A DNA stretch of 64,000 bases from contig NZ_JPWA01000018.1 of assembly GCF_003326475.1 (NCBI RefSeq), forward strand, positions 30,348 through 94,347. Reading direction: 5' to 3'. Origin of the DNA: Thalassospira xianhensis MCCC 1A02616. GTDB taxonomy: Bacteria; Pseudomonadota; Alphaproteobacteria; Rhodospirillales; Thalassospiraceae. Positions 1 through 9,633 of this stretch are shown here, piece by piece. The first letter of the stretch is position 1, and each line of letters begins with the position of its first letter. The notes beneath the pieces were generated by a model that ran no database searches, was not told the DNA's origin, and saw only the letters and a program-made list of their open reading frames with translations. The position numbers and the translations under genes were made by a program.

Positions 1-2
1 CT

Positions 3-1757
3 TGGTCGGGCTTCGAACCCGATGCCCTTGATGGCAAGGATGCCGATTACAAGGGCGAAGGCGAACCGTTTGGCGACGGCACCGGAAAATACGTCACCTA
101 TTATTATAACTTCGGTAGCGGCATCACCCCCTACCACCTGACCGGGCTCGATAATCCAGAGGTCAATGAATATTACACCGAACCCAAACGCACCAATAAG
201 CCCTACCTGACCGATGCCATCACCTATGACATTCAGGGCCGCGATGTGGTTCTGACATCATTTGTCTATCCGGTGCAGGACAGCGGCGGAAAATTCCTTG
301 GCGTGATGGGCGTCGATCTTGAATTGAATGCACTTTCCGAACGGTTTGCCCAACTCGCCCCCTTTGGTACGGGTACCGTCAATCTTGTCTCGGCCCAGGG
401 CACATGGGTTGCACATGAAAATCCCGATATTCGGGGCACCAAACTGGATGCTGCCAAAACTACCGATGCCGCTATTCTTGATGCGATGAAATCCGGACAG
501 TCGCGCCAGATTGATGACGGCGAATTCATGCACCTGATCGTACCGGTCGCCATCGAGGGATATCCCAATCAGTGGGGTGTGGTTGTCAACGTGCCGCTCG
601 AAACCGTGTTTGCCCCGGCTGATAGTCTGCGCAACGCGACACTGATCGGCGGTGTGGTTCTGCTGATTGTGGTGATTGCGGTGATCCTGCTATCGACCAA
701 CGCCATGGTTGCCCGTCCGATGACCCGTGTTGCGGGCGTGATTGCCGATCTGGAAAAGGGCAATTTCAATGTCACGGTCCCCTATCATGACCGTTCCGAT
801 GAGATCGGTGCAATTGCCAAGGCGCTGGAAGCCTTCAAGGATGCATCGGCAGGCATGCAGCAGGCCGAACGCGAAAAACGCGAAGCCGAACATCGTGCCA
901 GCGAAGAGCGCAACCGCACTCGCCTTCAGATGGCTGACGAGTTCGAAAAATCGGTCGGCTCCATCGTTATAAAAGTTACCGATAGCGCGGGCGACATGGA
1001 AAAGGTATCCCGTCAGATGCGCCGTGCGGCCGATGAAAGTTCCGAGCAGGCAACCGTGGTTGCCGCGGCTGCTGACGAAGCAAGCGCAAATGTCCAGACC
1101 GTAGCCTCGGCGAGCGAGGAACTTTCCGCTTCCATTCAGGAAATCAGCTCGCAGGTCGCACGATCATCGGAAATTGCCAACAATGCGGTTGATGAAGCTT
1201 CGCGTGCCAACGCCATGGTTACCGGCTTGGCCGAGGCCGCCGATCGCATCGGTCAGGTTGTCAGCCTGATCAATGATATCGCGTCCCAGACCAACCTTCT
1301 GGCGCTGAACGCGACCATCGAGGCTGCTCGTGCGGGCGAAGCCGGCAAAGGTTTTGCCGTCGTCGCGAGCGAGGTCAAAAACCTCGCCAACCAGACAGCC
1401 AAAGCGACCGAGGATATCGCCCAGCAAATCGGATCGATCCAGTCTGAAACCCACAATACCGTGGGCGCGATTGAAAAAATCACTGAAACGATTTCCAATA
1501 TCAACGAAATCACCAGTGCCATCGCGGCAGCAGTCGAACAGCAGGGTGCCGCAACCGCCGAAATTTCGGGCAATGTACAACAGGCGGCTGCAGGCACGAA
1601 CGAGGTATCATCCTCCATAGGGATTGTGCGCAACACGTCCCAACAAACTGGTGATGCCGCGTCAAATGTTCAGGCCGGGGCAACCGAACTGGCAGAACAG
1701 GCCCGCAACCTCGACACCCAGGTCAAAAACTTCCTTGACCGGTTGCGCCATATCTAA
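3..1757 (+). CDS. Methyl-accepting chemotaxis protein, 5' end outside window
   Basis: Transmembrane chemoreceptor that senses a periplasmic ligand and controls the CheA kinase. The reading frame is open from base 3, so the N-terminus lies to the left of the window. The visible part starts inside a dCache-like sensor domain, seen as [16 protein letters not shown] followed by [20 protein letters not shown] membrane segment around bases 645-705, a HAMP domain and a methyl-accepting signalling domain follow. The signalling hairpin tip reads [20 protein letters not shown], which is diagnostic of the family. No C-terminal CheR-binding pentapeptide is present. The dCache type often binds amino acids or other small organic molecules, but the ligand cannot be told from this fragment. 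Confidence 0.95.
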   Translation, partial: WSGFEPDALDGKDADYKGEGEPFGDGTGKYVTYYYNFGSGITPYHLTGLDNPEVNEYYTEPKRTNKPYLTDAITYDIQGRDVVLTSFVYPVQDSGGKFLGVMGVDLELNALSERFAQLAPFGTGTVNLVSAQGTWVAHENPDIRGTKLDAAKTTDAAILDAMKSGQSRQIDDGEFMHLIVPVAIEGYPNQWGVVVNVPLETVFAPADSLRNATLIGGVVLLIVVIAVILLSTNAMVARPMTRVAGVIADLEKGNFNVTVPYHDRSDEIGAIAKALEAFKDASAGMQQAEREKREAEHRASEERNRTRLQMADEFEKSVGSIVIKVTDSAGDMEKVSRQMRRAADESSEQATVVAAAADEASANVQTVASASEELSASIQEISSQVARSSEIANNAVDEASRANAMVTGLAEAADRIGQVVSLINDIASQTNLLALNATIEAARAGEAGKGFAVVASEVKNLANQTAKATEDIAQQIGSIQSETHNTVGAIEKITETISNINEITSAIAAAVEQQGAATAEISGNVQQAAAGTNEVSSSIGIVRNTSQQTGDAASNVQAGATELAEQARNLDTQVKNFLDRLRHI

Positions 1758-1796
1758 AGCTTCGGCATCCGGACCTTGATCCGAAAACCGCTACGT

Positions 1797-1853
1797 GATT
1801 TCAGTCGTTTGTGAATGTCTCGTTTTTAGAGGCACAAGACTGCGACTGAAATC
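1797..1853. other. Long intergenic stem-loop
   Basis: Bases 1797-1807 (GATTTCAGTCG) and 1843-1853 (CGACTGAAATC) are perfect 11-base inverted repeats. Inside them TTTGTG can pair with CACAAG after a 4-base bulge, and GTCTC can partly pair with GAGGC. It lies between the 3' ends of the chemoreceptor and the small minus-strand gene. No T-run follows either arm, so it is not a textbook intrinsic terminator. It may still end or stabilise transcripts, or belong to a small RNA. Confidence 0.5.
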
Positions 1854-1866
1854 ACCGACGCGGGCT

Positions 1867-2112
1867 TCAAATCCCTGCACATCGCCTGTCAGAAATTTCA
1901 CGGGCTTCCTCGCTGCCGCGACTGTGATTTGCCGGGTTAAGGTGCCTGAATATGGCTCGCCTCAACATTGCAAAACCCTGGCGCACAACTTTTACCCGCT
2001 CAACTCTTGCCTGTTCGCGAATTTGGTGAAGGGATTCCTGATCCGCGCCAAAGGCAGAAACCGGATGGCGAGAGACATTTTTGGCATCATTGTTAGAAAA
2101 ATTGCATGACAT
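1867..2112 (-). CDS. Small basic protein divergent from LysR gene
   Basis: An 81-residue ORF on the minus strand. The ATG at 2112 is preceded by a strong ribosome-binding site (AAGGAGAAGTCAAG then ATG), which is the main reason to believe it is a gene. The middle of the protein, about residues 27-57, is an arginine-rich amphipathic stretch (HQIREQARVERVKVVRQ, then MLRRAIFRHL). This resembles the short basic helical proteins that often sit divergently from GcvA-type LysR genes in Proteobacteria. The gene starts 95 bases from the LysR start, so they probably share a control region and this gene may be the regulator's target. Function is unknown and the family likeness is from memory only. Confidence 0.5.
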   Translation of the reverse strand: MSCNFSNNDAKNVSRHPVSAFGADQESLHQIREQARVERVKVVRQGFAMLRRAIFRHLNPANHSRGSEEAREISDRRCAGI

Positions 2113-2207
2113 CTTGACTTCTCCTTCGTCTTTAGATGCCATTAATCTAGCATTTTGACAGAATTCATACTTGTCAGAAAAGTTGAGTCTTTGTTAGTTT
2201 TTCTATC

Positions 2208-3101
2208 ATGAAAAAATCGAACGATATTGCGTGGTTGCCGCTGAATTCTCTTCGGGCTTTCGCCGCAGTTCATGAAACCGGTTCTGTCGGGGCGGCTGCG
2301 GAGATGCTAAGCGTGACTCATGGCGCCGTCAGCCAGCATCTGCGCGGTCTTGAAGACCGATTGCAACGTAAACTGTTTACGCGGTCAGGCAACCGCTTGG
2401 TCATGTTGCCCGAAGCAGCCGATCTGGCAGAAAATCTGCTTCAGAATTTCAGGGCAATTGCCGGTGACATCGAACAATATCGGCGCGATGAAAATATCCT
2501 CAACATCACGGTGACACCGCATTTCGCCCAATACTGGCTTCTGCCGCGCCTTGGCGAGTTTCTAAAACGTCACCCGGAAATCGACCTGCGTATCAATGCC
2601 GATGCGGTCATGCATGATCTTGAACACGGTAGTTTCGATGCCGCGGTCCGGCATGGTGATGGCAACTGGCCCGGACTTAACAGCGAACGGCTTCTTGAAA
2701 GCAGGGATGTCGTCGTCGCTGCCCCCTCGCTTCTTGAATCTGTTTCTGTTCAAACGCCCCGGGATCTGGTCGGGCTGCCATGGATACTTGACGAGGACAG
2801 GGACATCGAAATGTCGCATTGGTTCGATGATCATGGCGTTGCCCATCAGGCGCATACAAGGATCACCCGACTGCCCAGCGCGCTGACACTCGTCGCGGCA
2901 CTAGACGGGCATGGCGTCGCGTGGCTCCCGCATGTATATGCCGCCCCATATCTGACCAGCGGACGCCTGATACAATTGCTTGGCAATGACACATGGTCCG
3001 AACAGAATACGCGCCACTATTATCTGTGCTGGGCAAACAGCAAAAACAGTCCGGCTTTCAGGACATTCCGGCAGTGGCTCCGGCAGCAGCTTGCCTGTTA
3101 G
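2208..3101 (+). CDS. LysR-family transcriptional regulator, GcvA-like
   Basis: DNA-binding regulator of 297 residues, the usual LysR length. The N-terminal winged helix-turn-helix is at about residues 13-72 (LNSLRAFAAVHETGSVGAAA, then VTHGAVSQHLRGLE). The effector-binding domain follows. The sequence is closest to the GcvA/AmpR-like branch, judged from LNSLRAFAAV and the SVTHGAVSQH recognition helix. It is divergent from the small basic-protein gene, the usual arrangement for autoregulation plus control of the divergent gene. A TTGACA hexamer at 2155-2160 could be its -35 box. The effector is unknown. Confidence 0.9.
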   Translation: MKKSNDIAWLPLNSLRAFAAVHETGSVGAAAEMLSVTHGAVSQHLRGLEDRLQRKLFTRSGNRLVMLPEAADLAENLLQNFRAIAGDIEQYRRDENILNITVTPHFAQYWLLPRLGEFLKRHPEIDLRINADAVMHDLEHGSFDAAVRHGDGNWPGLNSERLLESRDVVVAAPSLLESVSVQTPRDLVGLPWILDEDRDIEMSHWFDDHGVAHQAHTRITRLPSALTLVAALDGHGVAWLPHVYAAPYLTSGRLIQLLGNDTWSEQNTRHYYLCWANSKNSPAFRTFRQWLRQQLAC

Positions 3102-3189
3102 GTCAAGACGGCAAGGCAAACTTCGGAACCCGAACCAACAGACGATAGATCTGCTCCATCTTTTGCCCTACTTCATTCGAGCATCAGGA

Positions 3190-3945
3190 TCAGTTGTCTG
3201 ACTGGTTGCGTATTTTTTCGGCTTCCGCATAGAACTTCTTTTCCCACTCGTTGTGGTTATCGAGCCCTTCCTTGATGAAAGGCGTGAAAATCGCAAGGTT
3301 CATCAGGCACCAGTTCACCAGCCGGGCGGGAAATTTCATCGGCTTGACGAAATCGACAAACAGCACAACCCGCGTCTGATCCGTATGGTTCCATGCTTCA
3401 TGTTCATAGGAATCATCAAAAATCAGCACTTTGCCCTCTTCCCAGTGACATGTCCGGTTGCCCACCCGAATGCCAAGCTTATCTGGTTGGTCCGGAACGA
3501 TCAGGCCAAGATGCATCCGCAACACACCGTTATAGGGGCCGCGATGCGGCGGCAGGTGTTTTCCCGGTTCGAATATTGAAAACATTACCGTCGTCAGACC
3601 GGGAATCTTGTTCATGATCCGCCAGGTTTCGGGGCAAGCCCGGATGTTTTGCGCGGACTTCAAACCAAACCCCAACAGGAAGAAGGTTTTCCAATCCGCA
3701 TCGCTGGAGATTTCTTTGACATCTGTCGAAATGTCATGGAACGACGGCAACTCGTCTTTGCGCCGCAGAATTTGGTCAAGCTCCTCGCGGATGGCAGGCC
3801 ATTCTTTTTCGATTTCCGCAGCCCAGGGAAAGGTTGCATTGTCATAAACTGCCGGATTGCCGAACTTTGCATATTTCCGGTTCAACCGTTCTGCGCGAGA
3901 AACAATCCCCATGAAAAACCGGGTGATGCGACTGGGCCGATCCAT
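3190..3945 (-). CDS. Aspartyl/asparaginyl beta-hydroxylase family protein, LpxO-like
   Basis: Predicted Fe(II)/2-oxoglutarate-dependent dioxygenase. The family includes LpxO, which 2-hydroxylates a secondary acyl chain of lipid A at the inner membrane. The diagnostic core is PPHRGPYNGVLRMHLGL, containing an iron-ligand histidine and the basic residue for 2-oxoglutarate, followed by FDDSYEHEAWN with the second histidine. I start at the ATG at 3945, with GGAAGG about ten bases upstream, giving 251 residues. The frame stays open to 4089, but the extra 48 residues do not look like family sequence. The C-terminal part contains a hydrophobic segment (LVNWCLMNLAIFTPFI) that may bind membrane. The substrate could be lipid A or another acyl compound; LpxO itself is plausible but not proven. 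Confidence 0.8.
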   Translation of the reverse strand: MDRPSRITRFFMGIVSRAERLNRKYAKFGNPAVYDNATFPWAAEIEKEWPAIREELDQILRRKDELPSFHDISTDVKEISSDADWKTFFLLGFGLKSAQNIRACPETWRIMNKIPGLTTVMFSIFEPGKHLPPHRGPYNGVLRMHLGLIVPDQPDKLGIRVGNRTCHWEEGKVLIFDDSYEHEAWNHTDQTRVVLFVDFVKPMKFPARLVNWCLMNLAIFTPFIKEGLDNHNEWEKKFYAEAEKIRNQSDN

Positions 3946-4468
3946 CGGACGGATACCTTCCGTCCCGAAACGATGTTCGGGCTCCTGACCGGCCGCTTGC
4001 TGGATGCTCGTGTCGGAATTATGCAATTTTGCCCTCTTTGTGATACAACAGACTGAACATTCGAAGGAATTTCCGGAAATGACAGACAATCATGGCAATA
4101 TATTGCCATCCTGATTGTCGGCAAAGCTCTTACCCGGGACAAAACGTGTTCGTACCCTTCCGGTTCCAGAAATCGGCGCAGAATCGGAATGCTTTGTATC
4201 CATTCCGCCCCTTGTTCGGCGCTCCGCCACGCCGTATCTCTCCCGAAACAGGCAAAATGACATCTGAAAAAATTCTAATCTGTCCATGAAGACAAAGCGT
4301 TGGTTTTGCGACTTTGTCTCATGTCAATAATCAGACTTTTTCAGCTTGTATTTCTCCCGGACATACTCTTGTAATCAAAAATAGAATTAGCACATGCTAC
4401 TAAACCGCATGAGTGTGTTCACATTGTAATAATCCCCGAATAGTTATGGCTTCAAGGGTCGCCTCATC
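3946..4468. other. Intergenic region between divergent genes
   Basis: About 520 bases between the hydroxylase-like gene and a chemoreceptor gene, read outward on opposite strands, so it must hold both promoters. Short open frames here lack convincing ribosome-binding sites and family resemblance. The only clear structure is the palindrome at 4085-4119, listed separately. The right part (4260-4460) is AT-rich, as expected for a promoter, but I could not pick out a convincing -35/-10 pair. Confidence 0.6.
4085..4119. repeat. Near-perfect palindrome, possible operator
   Basis: The core 4092-4109 (ATGGCAATATATTGCCAT) is a perfect 18-base palindrome. It is flanked by GACAATC (4085-4091) and GATTGTC (4113-4119), which are also reverse complements, with a 3-base offset (CCT) on one side. 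The 35-base element lies upstream of the LpxO-like gene and about 350 bases before the chemoreceptor gene. With no central loop and no T-run it looks more like a binding site for a dimeric or tetrameric regulator than a terminator. Confidence 0.5.
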
Positions 4469-6280
4469 ATGTTCAGAAATTTTCGCATCACTCATCGCCT
4501 GGCCGGACTGGCGACCATACTTCTGGCGTTCAGTTGCCTGATCGGATCGGTCGGGATTTACAAGATGACGGTGATAGGCAACGAACTTGAACAGGTTGCC
4601 GCCCGCGATCTACCTCTGACCCTGATGCTTGAAAAAATCACGCAGCATCAGCTCGAACAAGCCATTCTGATGGAAAAAACGCTGCGCTATCGCAATGTCG
4701 ATGCCCATGCCGCCACCGAAACTGAGGCCGACCTCCGCCATCATTTCGAAAAACTGGCAAAACAGACCGATAACGAACTCGCAACGGCCCATCAGATGGT
4801 CAACAGCTATCTGGCAGATACAATCAGCGACGAGGCCCGAACAGAATTTTCCGGTGTCGAAGCAGCCCTTGCCCGTATCGAAACCGATCATCGCACTTAC
4901 GAAACACAGGTAAACGATATCTTCAAATCACTCGATAATGGCGCAAGCCCGTTGGATGTTGCTGATGCCGTGATCGCCACCGAAGGGTTGCAGAACAATC
5001 TCGATGCTGCGATTGAAAATCTAGTCGCCGAAGTCGCGGCCTATACCGCCGCTTCCATGGACACCGCCCTTGCAGATGAACGGATGGGCAAGACACTGAT
5101 TACCGGTTTGTCCGGCATTGTCTTGCTGTCGGGCATTGCACTGGCCTGGCTCCTGGGCCGTTCCATCACCCTGCCGCTGCATCACCTGACGAATGCGCTT
5201 GCCGATCTGGCTAAGGGCAAGCTTGATACGCCGGTTCCGGCCTCCAAATTCCGTGACGAAGTCGGTGACATGGCTGATGCAATGCGGGTCTTTCAGGCCG
5301 ACATGATCAAGGCACGCGCCCTTGAAGCCGAACAGGTCGCCCGACGGGAACGTGACGAGAAACGCCGTGCTGAAACTGACCGTCTGGTAAAAGAATTCTG
5401 CGAAACCCTTGTCGAAACCTTTGCCGATATCGTCAAAAGCGCAAAGGATGTTCTGGCGCGTGCCGAAATGATGCAAACCCAAAGCGGACAGGCAGGATCA
5501 CTTGCCGGTGCGGTCGCCACCGAAGCCGAAGAATCATCTGCAAGTGCCCAGTCACTGAGTGCCGCGACCGAGGAAATGGTCGCCGCCATCGACGAAATAT
5601 CATCCCAGATTACGCAATTTTCGGGCATTGCGAAAAATGCAGTTGAACATTCTGCCACCTCACAGGCGGAAATGCGAAACTTGCAGGAAGTCGCAGATGA
5701 AGTCGGCCAGGTCGTTCAGTTGATTACCAAGATCGCAGATCAAACCAACCTTCTGGCACTTAACGCCACCATCGAGGCGGCCCGTGCCGGCGATGCAGGC
5801 AAGGGCTTTGCCGTGGTTGCAGGTGAAGTCAAAAGCCTCGCCAATCAGACGGCCAAGGCCACCGATGAAATCACCCGCAAGATCGAACGCATTCAAAGCG
5901 TATCGCGCAATTCCACCGAAGCCATCAACAATATCGGCACGGTAATCGGCAGCATCGATAACTACGTGACCGCCATCGTCGGTGCGGTCGAGGAACAAAA
6001 TGCCACAACGCGGGAAATCGCACGAAATGTCGATTTCGTGTCCGAAAGTGCCAAGCGTGTTTCGGAAAATGTCACCACCATTCAGTCCAGCGTCACGAAC
6101 GTCGGCAGCAGCGCGGTTACGGTGCATGACAATGCCGATCACACCGCCCATCAGGCCGATTTCCTGAACGGCAAAATCGGCGAGTTTATCACCGCCATGA
6201 AACGTGCCCAGAATGACGAACCGGACACGGGCATCCGATATGCGGCCGACAAACCGGTAATGCTGCGCGCTGCCGAATAA
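4469..6280 (+). CDS. Methyl-accepting chemotaxis protein
   Basis: Chemoreceptor of 603 residues. The N-terminal membrane segment (residues about 12-35) is followed by a helical periplasmic region of about 170 residues with no cache-like beta pattern, suggesting a four-helix-bundle type sensor. A second membrane segment ([20 protein letters not shown]), a HAMP domain and a methyl-accepting domain follow. The signalling tip reads [20 protein letters not shown]. The C-terminus has no CheR/CheB pentapeptide. It is a close paralogue of the receptor at 6977-9022, with near-identical stretches such as [15 protein letters not shown], which points to tandem duplication around the MAPEG gene. The ligand is unknown. 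Confidence 0.95.
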   Translation: MFRNFRITHRLAGLATILLAFSCLIGSVGIYKMTVIGNELEQVAARDLPLTLMLEKITQHQLEQAILMEKTLRYRNVDAHAATETEADLRHHFEKLAKQTDNELATAHQMVNSYLADTISDEARTEFSGVEAALARIETDHRTYETQVNDIFKSLDNGASPLDVADAVIATEGLQNNLDAAIENLVAEVAAYTAASMDTALADERMGKTLITGLSGIVLLSGIALAWLLGRSITLPLHHLTNALADLAKGKLDTPVPASKFRDEVGDMADAMRVFQADMIKARALEAEQVARRERDEKRRAETDRLVKEFCETLVETFADIVKSAKDVLARAEMMQTQSGQAGSLAGAVATEAEESSASAQSLSAATEEMVAAIDEISSQITQFSGIAKNAVEHSATSQAEMRNLQEVADEVGQVVQLITKIADQTNLLALNATIEAARAGDAGKGFAVVAGEVKSLANQTAKATDEITRKIERIQSVSRNSTEAINNIGTVIGSIDNYVTAIVGAVEEQNATTREIARNVDFVSESAKRVSENVTTIQSSVTNVGSSAVTVHDNADHTAHQADFLNGKIGEFITAMKRAQNDEPDTGIRYAADKPVMLRAAE

Positions 6281-6310
6281 TCCCGAACACAGTCGTCCTG
6301 CCCGCATCCG

Positions 6311-6340
6311 AAACAGGCCGGAAATGTCCGGCCTGTTTTC
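6311..6340 (+). terminator. Intrinsic terminator after chemoreceptor gene
   Basis: A perfect 11-base stem, AAACAGGCCGG at 6311-6321 and CCGGCCTGTTT at 6328-6338, with a 6-base loop. The T-tract is short (TTTT at 6336-6339). It sits 31 bases past the chemoreceptor stop and before the MAPEG gene. Confidence 0.8.
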
Positions 6341-6410
6341 ATACGACCCTTGCATCGGCCCGCCAATCGGGCAAAGCTGTTTTATCATAACGCGATAAAG
6401 GACCATGCCC

Positions 6411-6794
6411 ATGCTGCCGATCCCCGTTACAGTCTGCCTGACCGGCATCTTTGCCCTGATGTTGATTGCGCTCAGCCTGAATGTTTCCCTGCGGCGGCGC
6501 GATCTTAAACTTTCGCTTGGCGATGGCGGGGACAAGGTTCTGCTGCGTCGGATCCGGGCTCATGGAAACTTTGCCGAAAACGCCCCGTTCTGCATTCTGG
6601 TTGTCTTGGCACTCGAGGCTGTTCTGGCAACATCGGGCATCATCTGGCTGATTGCGGCGGCCTTCGTGATTGCCCGCCTTCTTCACGCATGGGGAACACT
6701 GACCGGAACCCTTGCGCTGATTGCACCCGCGATGGTGATCCAGCATGTCGTGCTGGGTTGTGCGGCGATCTGGCTTCTGTTCCAAAGCATCTAG
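6411..6794 (+). CDS. MAPEG family membrane protein
   Basis: Small integral membrane protein of the MAPEG family (membrane-associated proteins in eicosanoid and glutathione metabolism). Bacterial members are often annotated as glutathione S-transferase-like, mostly without tested activity. The family signature RAHGNFAENAP is present after the first membrane helix, and about four hydrophobic helices can be seen in 127 residues. AAAGGA lies eight bases before the ATG at 6411 but only two before the ATG at 6405, so I prefer 6411. It is enclosed between two paralogous chemoreceptor genes, which gives no functional clue. Confidence 0.85.
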   Translation: MLPIPVTVCLTGIFALMLIALSLNVSLRRRDLKLSLGDGGDKVLLRRIRAHGNFAENAPFCILVVLALEAVLATSGIIWLIAAAFVIARLLHAWGTLTGTLALIAPAMVIQHVVLGCAAIWLLFQSI

Positions 6795-6976
6795 CAGCGG
6801 CCCTCTCGCACGAAAGCAACCCGTGATTTAATTATCAATCAAAAAACAACACGTATCGCATTTACCTCCCCATATGAGGATATGGCGGCTAACGGAAATA
6901 ACTATACTTCCGCTTAGTCAATTCACTTCGGTTTTACCGGTCTGTACCGGAAGCCAGTATGGGGAGGGTAAATCTC

Positions 6977-9022
6977 ATGATCTCCGCTATTCGGAAATTA
7001 CGGATTTCGCACCGCCTGTTCAGCCTCGTCGGCTTTTTGATCCTGTCGACCGTCTTGGTGGGCGGATTTGGCGTCTATACCATGACGAAAATAGGCCACG
7101 AACTGGAAGAAGTTGCTGATCGCGACCTGCCGCTAAATGCGCTGCTGGAGAAAATTACCCAACACCAGCTCGAACAGGCCATCCTGATGGAACGCGCCCT
7201 GCGCATCGGCAATGTCAATGCCCATGCGGAAACCGAAACTTTTGACACGGTTCGTCACCATTTCGAGGAAATCGCTGCCCAGACCGATGTCGAAATTGCC
7301 GCCGCTCGCGCCATGGTCGATGAATTTCTGAAAACCTCGCTGTCTGAAGAAACAAGGCTGGAATTTGATCTTGTTTCCGGCGCGCTTGACCGGATCGAAA
7401 CGGAACATCGCGTGTATGAAGATCATGTCGAAAGCATCTTTGACAGCGTCGCTAAAGGTGACATCAACAGCGCCAGCCTGATCGAGGCCGTGATCCGCAC
7501 CGAAGCGGAACAGGAGAACCTCAATACCGAGATTGAAAACCTGCTCAATCGGATTTCCAGTTTTACCCAAACCTCTATGAATATGGCCCTTGCAGACGAA
7601 CGCAACGGCAAGATGATGATTGCCATTCTGTCCAGTCTGGCGACATTGCTCGGCATCCTGATGGCGGTTCTTCTGGGCCGCAGCATTTCGATCCCGATGA
7701 AGCGGCTGACCTTCGCACTTAGCGAACTTGCCGATGGCAAGCTCGACACGCCCGTCCCCAACAGCCGGTTTGAGGATGAGGTTGCCGAGATTTCCGTTGC
7801 AATGAAGGTTTTCCAGAAAAACATGATCCGTGCCCGTGAGCTTGAAGAAGCCCACAAGCGGATCGAGGAAAAACAAAAGCAACGTCAGGCCGAACGCAAC
7901 CATCTGGTCAGTGTTTTTGGGTCCTCAATCGGTGCGGTCTTTGCCCGTATCCTTGGCAGTTCCGAAGAAATGGTCGAGCGCGCCAACACTGTAAATGCCA
8001 ACTCGGGCGATACCAACAATCTCGCAACATCTGTGGCGACCGAGGCCGAAGAATCATCTGGCAACGCGCAGGCATTGAGTGCCGCGACCGAGGAAATGGT
8101 GGCCGCCATCGGCGAAATTTCATCGCAAATTACTCAGTTTTCCGATGTTGCCCGCAATGCCGTCACCTATTCGGAAACCTCGAAAAACGAAATGCGCAGC
8201 TTGCAGACAGTTGCTGATGAAATCGGCCAGGTGGTGCAGTTGATCACCCAGATCGCCGAACAGACCAACCTTCTAGCGCTGAACGCCACCATCGAAGCCG
8301 CCCGTGCCGGTGATGCCGGCAAAGGTTTTGCTGTGGTCGCAGGCGAAGTTAAATCGCTGGCCAACCAGACGGCAAAGGCGACCGAGGAAATTTCGGATCG
8401 CGTCGCCCGCATTCAGCAGGTTTCCAACAGCTCGGCCGAGGCAATTTCAAATGTCTCCGAAATCGTCGACAGCATCGACCAGTATGTATCGGCCATTGTC
8501 GGCGCGATCGAGGAACAGAACGCCACCACGCAGGAAATCTCGCGCAGTGTCGATTTCGTTTCCGAAAGCGCACGTCGCGTTGCCAGCAACATCACCGGTA
8601 TTCGCGGTCGCGTCGAAGATGTCAAAACCGATGCAGAGGAAGTCAATAGCGCGGCCAATACCACCGCCGCCGAAGCCGCCCTGCTAAGCCGCGAGGTCGA
8701 AATTTTCCTCAGCGCCATGCAAAGCAACGATGTCGATGACGACACTTATGAAAGCCATGTAATTTCGGTTGCCGCCCGGACCGATGGGGATCATGGCAAC
8801 TGGCAGGGCAGTGCCACAGAAATTTCCTGTGCCCATCTGGTGGTACGTCCGGCTATTGCCGTAACTCCGGGCGAAATTGTCGATCTGCGCCTGCAAAACG
8901 TTCCTGACGCGCTTCGGGCCCGTCTTGCCCGTCAGGAAGGCGATTGCAGCATCCTGCAATTGCCGCTTGATACCGATCACTTGGCAAAAATGCGCCAGCA
9001 TGTTCGCAAACTGGTTGCCTGA
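6977..9022 (+). CDS. Methyl-accepting chemotaxis protein with PilZ-like C-terminus
   Basis: Chemoreceptor of 681 residues. The ATG at 6977 is used because GGGGAGGG lies eight bases before it; the in-frame ATG at 6959 would place this site inside the coding region. The layout is membrane helix, helical sensor of about 170 residues, membrane helix, HAMP and signalling domain with tip [20 protein letters not shown]. It is a paralogue of the receptor at 4469-6280. The last 85 residues or so (bases about 8760-9022) are extra. They contain [23 protein letters not shown] and a final helix, the pattern of a PilZ-type beta-barrel. The usual RxxxR c-di-GMP motif is not seen, so binding is doubtful. Confidence 0.93.
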   Translation: MISAIRKLRISHRLFSLVGFLILSTVLVGGFGVYTMTKIGHELEEVADRDLPLNALLEKITQHQLEQAILMERALRIGNVNAHAETETFDTVRHHFEEIAAQTDVEIAAARAMVDEFLKTSLSEETRLEFDLVSGALDRIETEHRVYEDHVESIFDSVAKGDINSASLIEAVIRTEAEQENLNTEIENLLNRISSFTQTSMNMALADERNGKMMIAILSSLATLLGILMAVLLGRSISIPMKRLTFALSELADGKLDTPVPNSRFEDEVAEISVAMKVFQKNMIRARELEEAHKRIEEKQKQRQAERNHLVSVFGSSIGAVFARILGSSEEMVERANTVNANSGDTNNLATSVATEAEESSGNAQALSAATEEMVAAIGEISSQITQFSDVARNAVTYSETSKNEMRSLQTVADEIGQVVQLITQIAEQTNLLALNATIEAARAGDAGKGFAVVAGEVKSLANQTAKATEEISDRVARIQQVSNSSAEAISNVSEIVDSIDQYVSAIVGAIEEQNATTQEISRSVDFVSESARRVASNITGIRGRVEDVKTDAEEVNSAANTTAAEAALLSREVEIFLSAMQSNDVDDDTYESHVISVAARTDGDHGNWQGSATEISCAHLVVRPAIAVTPGEIVDLRLQNVPDALRARLARQEGDCSILQLPLDTDHLAKMRQHVRKLVA

Positions 9023-9062
9023 ACGTCTGCCTTTGCCTCCCTGCTGTTAAAACAGCAAACTT

Positions 9063-9101
9063 GGCGCGATGTCCGGTTGGATATCGCGCCCTTTCTTTTT
9101 T
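9063..9101 (+). terminator. Intrinsic terminator after chemoreceptor gene
   Basis: Stem of 12 pairs including one G-T: GGCGCGATGTCC (9063-9074) with GGATATCGCGCC (9079-9090), loop GGTT, then the T-rich tail CTTTCTTTTTT. It is a canonical rho-independent terminator 40 bases past the receptor stop. Confidence 0.9.
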
Positions 9102-9147
9102 CAGACTATATTGACGGGATGCCAAATCAGACATTCCGGTCGGAAAC

Positions 9148-9603
9148 ATGAACCAATCGCCACAAACCGCTGCCATCCATACGAAAAGCGCTACACCCGG
9201 ACTGGCTGCAGAATTGGCCGCCAAATTGGCCACCTATCCCGACACAGCAACCGCGGCATTGTTGAAGGTCCGAGGCTGGATTTTCGAACTGGCCGCAACT
9301 GATCCCGCAATCGGCAAAATCACCGAAACCCTGAAATGGGACGAACCCGCGTGGCTGCCACCGTCGCAGTCGGGCACCACCATTCGCGCCGATTGGAAGT
9401 CAAAGGCACCCGATCAGATTGTCATCTACGTCAATTGTCAGACAGATCTGATTGACCGGGTGCGCAGTCATTTTGAAGGTATTTTGCAATGCGAGGGCAA
9501 CCGGGCAATCATCCTGCCGCTGGATCGCCCCCTGCCCGAAGGACCGGTTAAAACCGCGCTGGGTTGGGCATTGACCTATCATCGCGACAAACGCAAGCGA
9601 TAG
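9148..9603 (+). CDS. DUF1801-family protein
   Basis: Cytoplasmic protein of 151 residues with the DUF1801/YdhG fold, recognised from KITETLKWDEPAWLPP near the middle and DLIDRVRSHFEG later. Members are small alpha-beta proteins of unknown biochemical role, sometimes linked to iron or stress genes. There is no signal peptide or membrane segment. The ribosome-binding site is weak (GGAAAC). It stands alone between the chemoreceptor terminator and the convergent ohrR gene. Confidence 0.75.
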   Translation: MNQSPQTAAIHTKSATPGLAAELAAKLATYPDTATAALLKVRGWIFELAATDPAIGKITETLKWDEPAWLPPSQSGTTIRADWKSKAPDQIVIYVNCQTDLIDRVRSHFEGILQCEGNRAIILPLDRPLPEGPVKTALGWALTYHRDKRKR

Positions 9604-9633
9604 AACCCAGCACAACACGACTTTTTGTTTCTT

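Noticed and set aside
1795..2109. Plus-strand ORF of 104 codons overlapping the small basic-protein gene
   Set aside because: No ribosome-binding site, no family-like pattern, and the opposite-strand ORF has a strong start signal.
4092..4289. Possible small gene between the LpxO-like gene and the chemoreceptor
   Set aside because: No convincing ribosome-binding site and composition looks non-coding; it starts within the palindrome.
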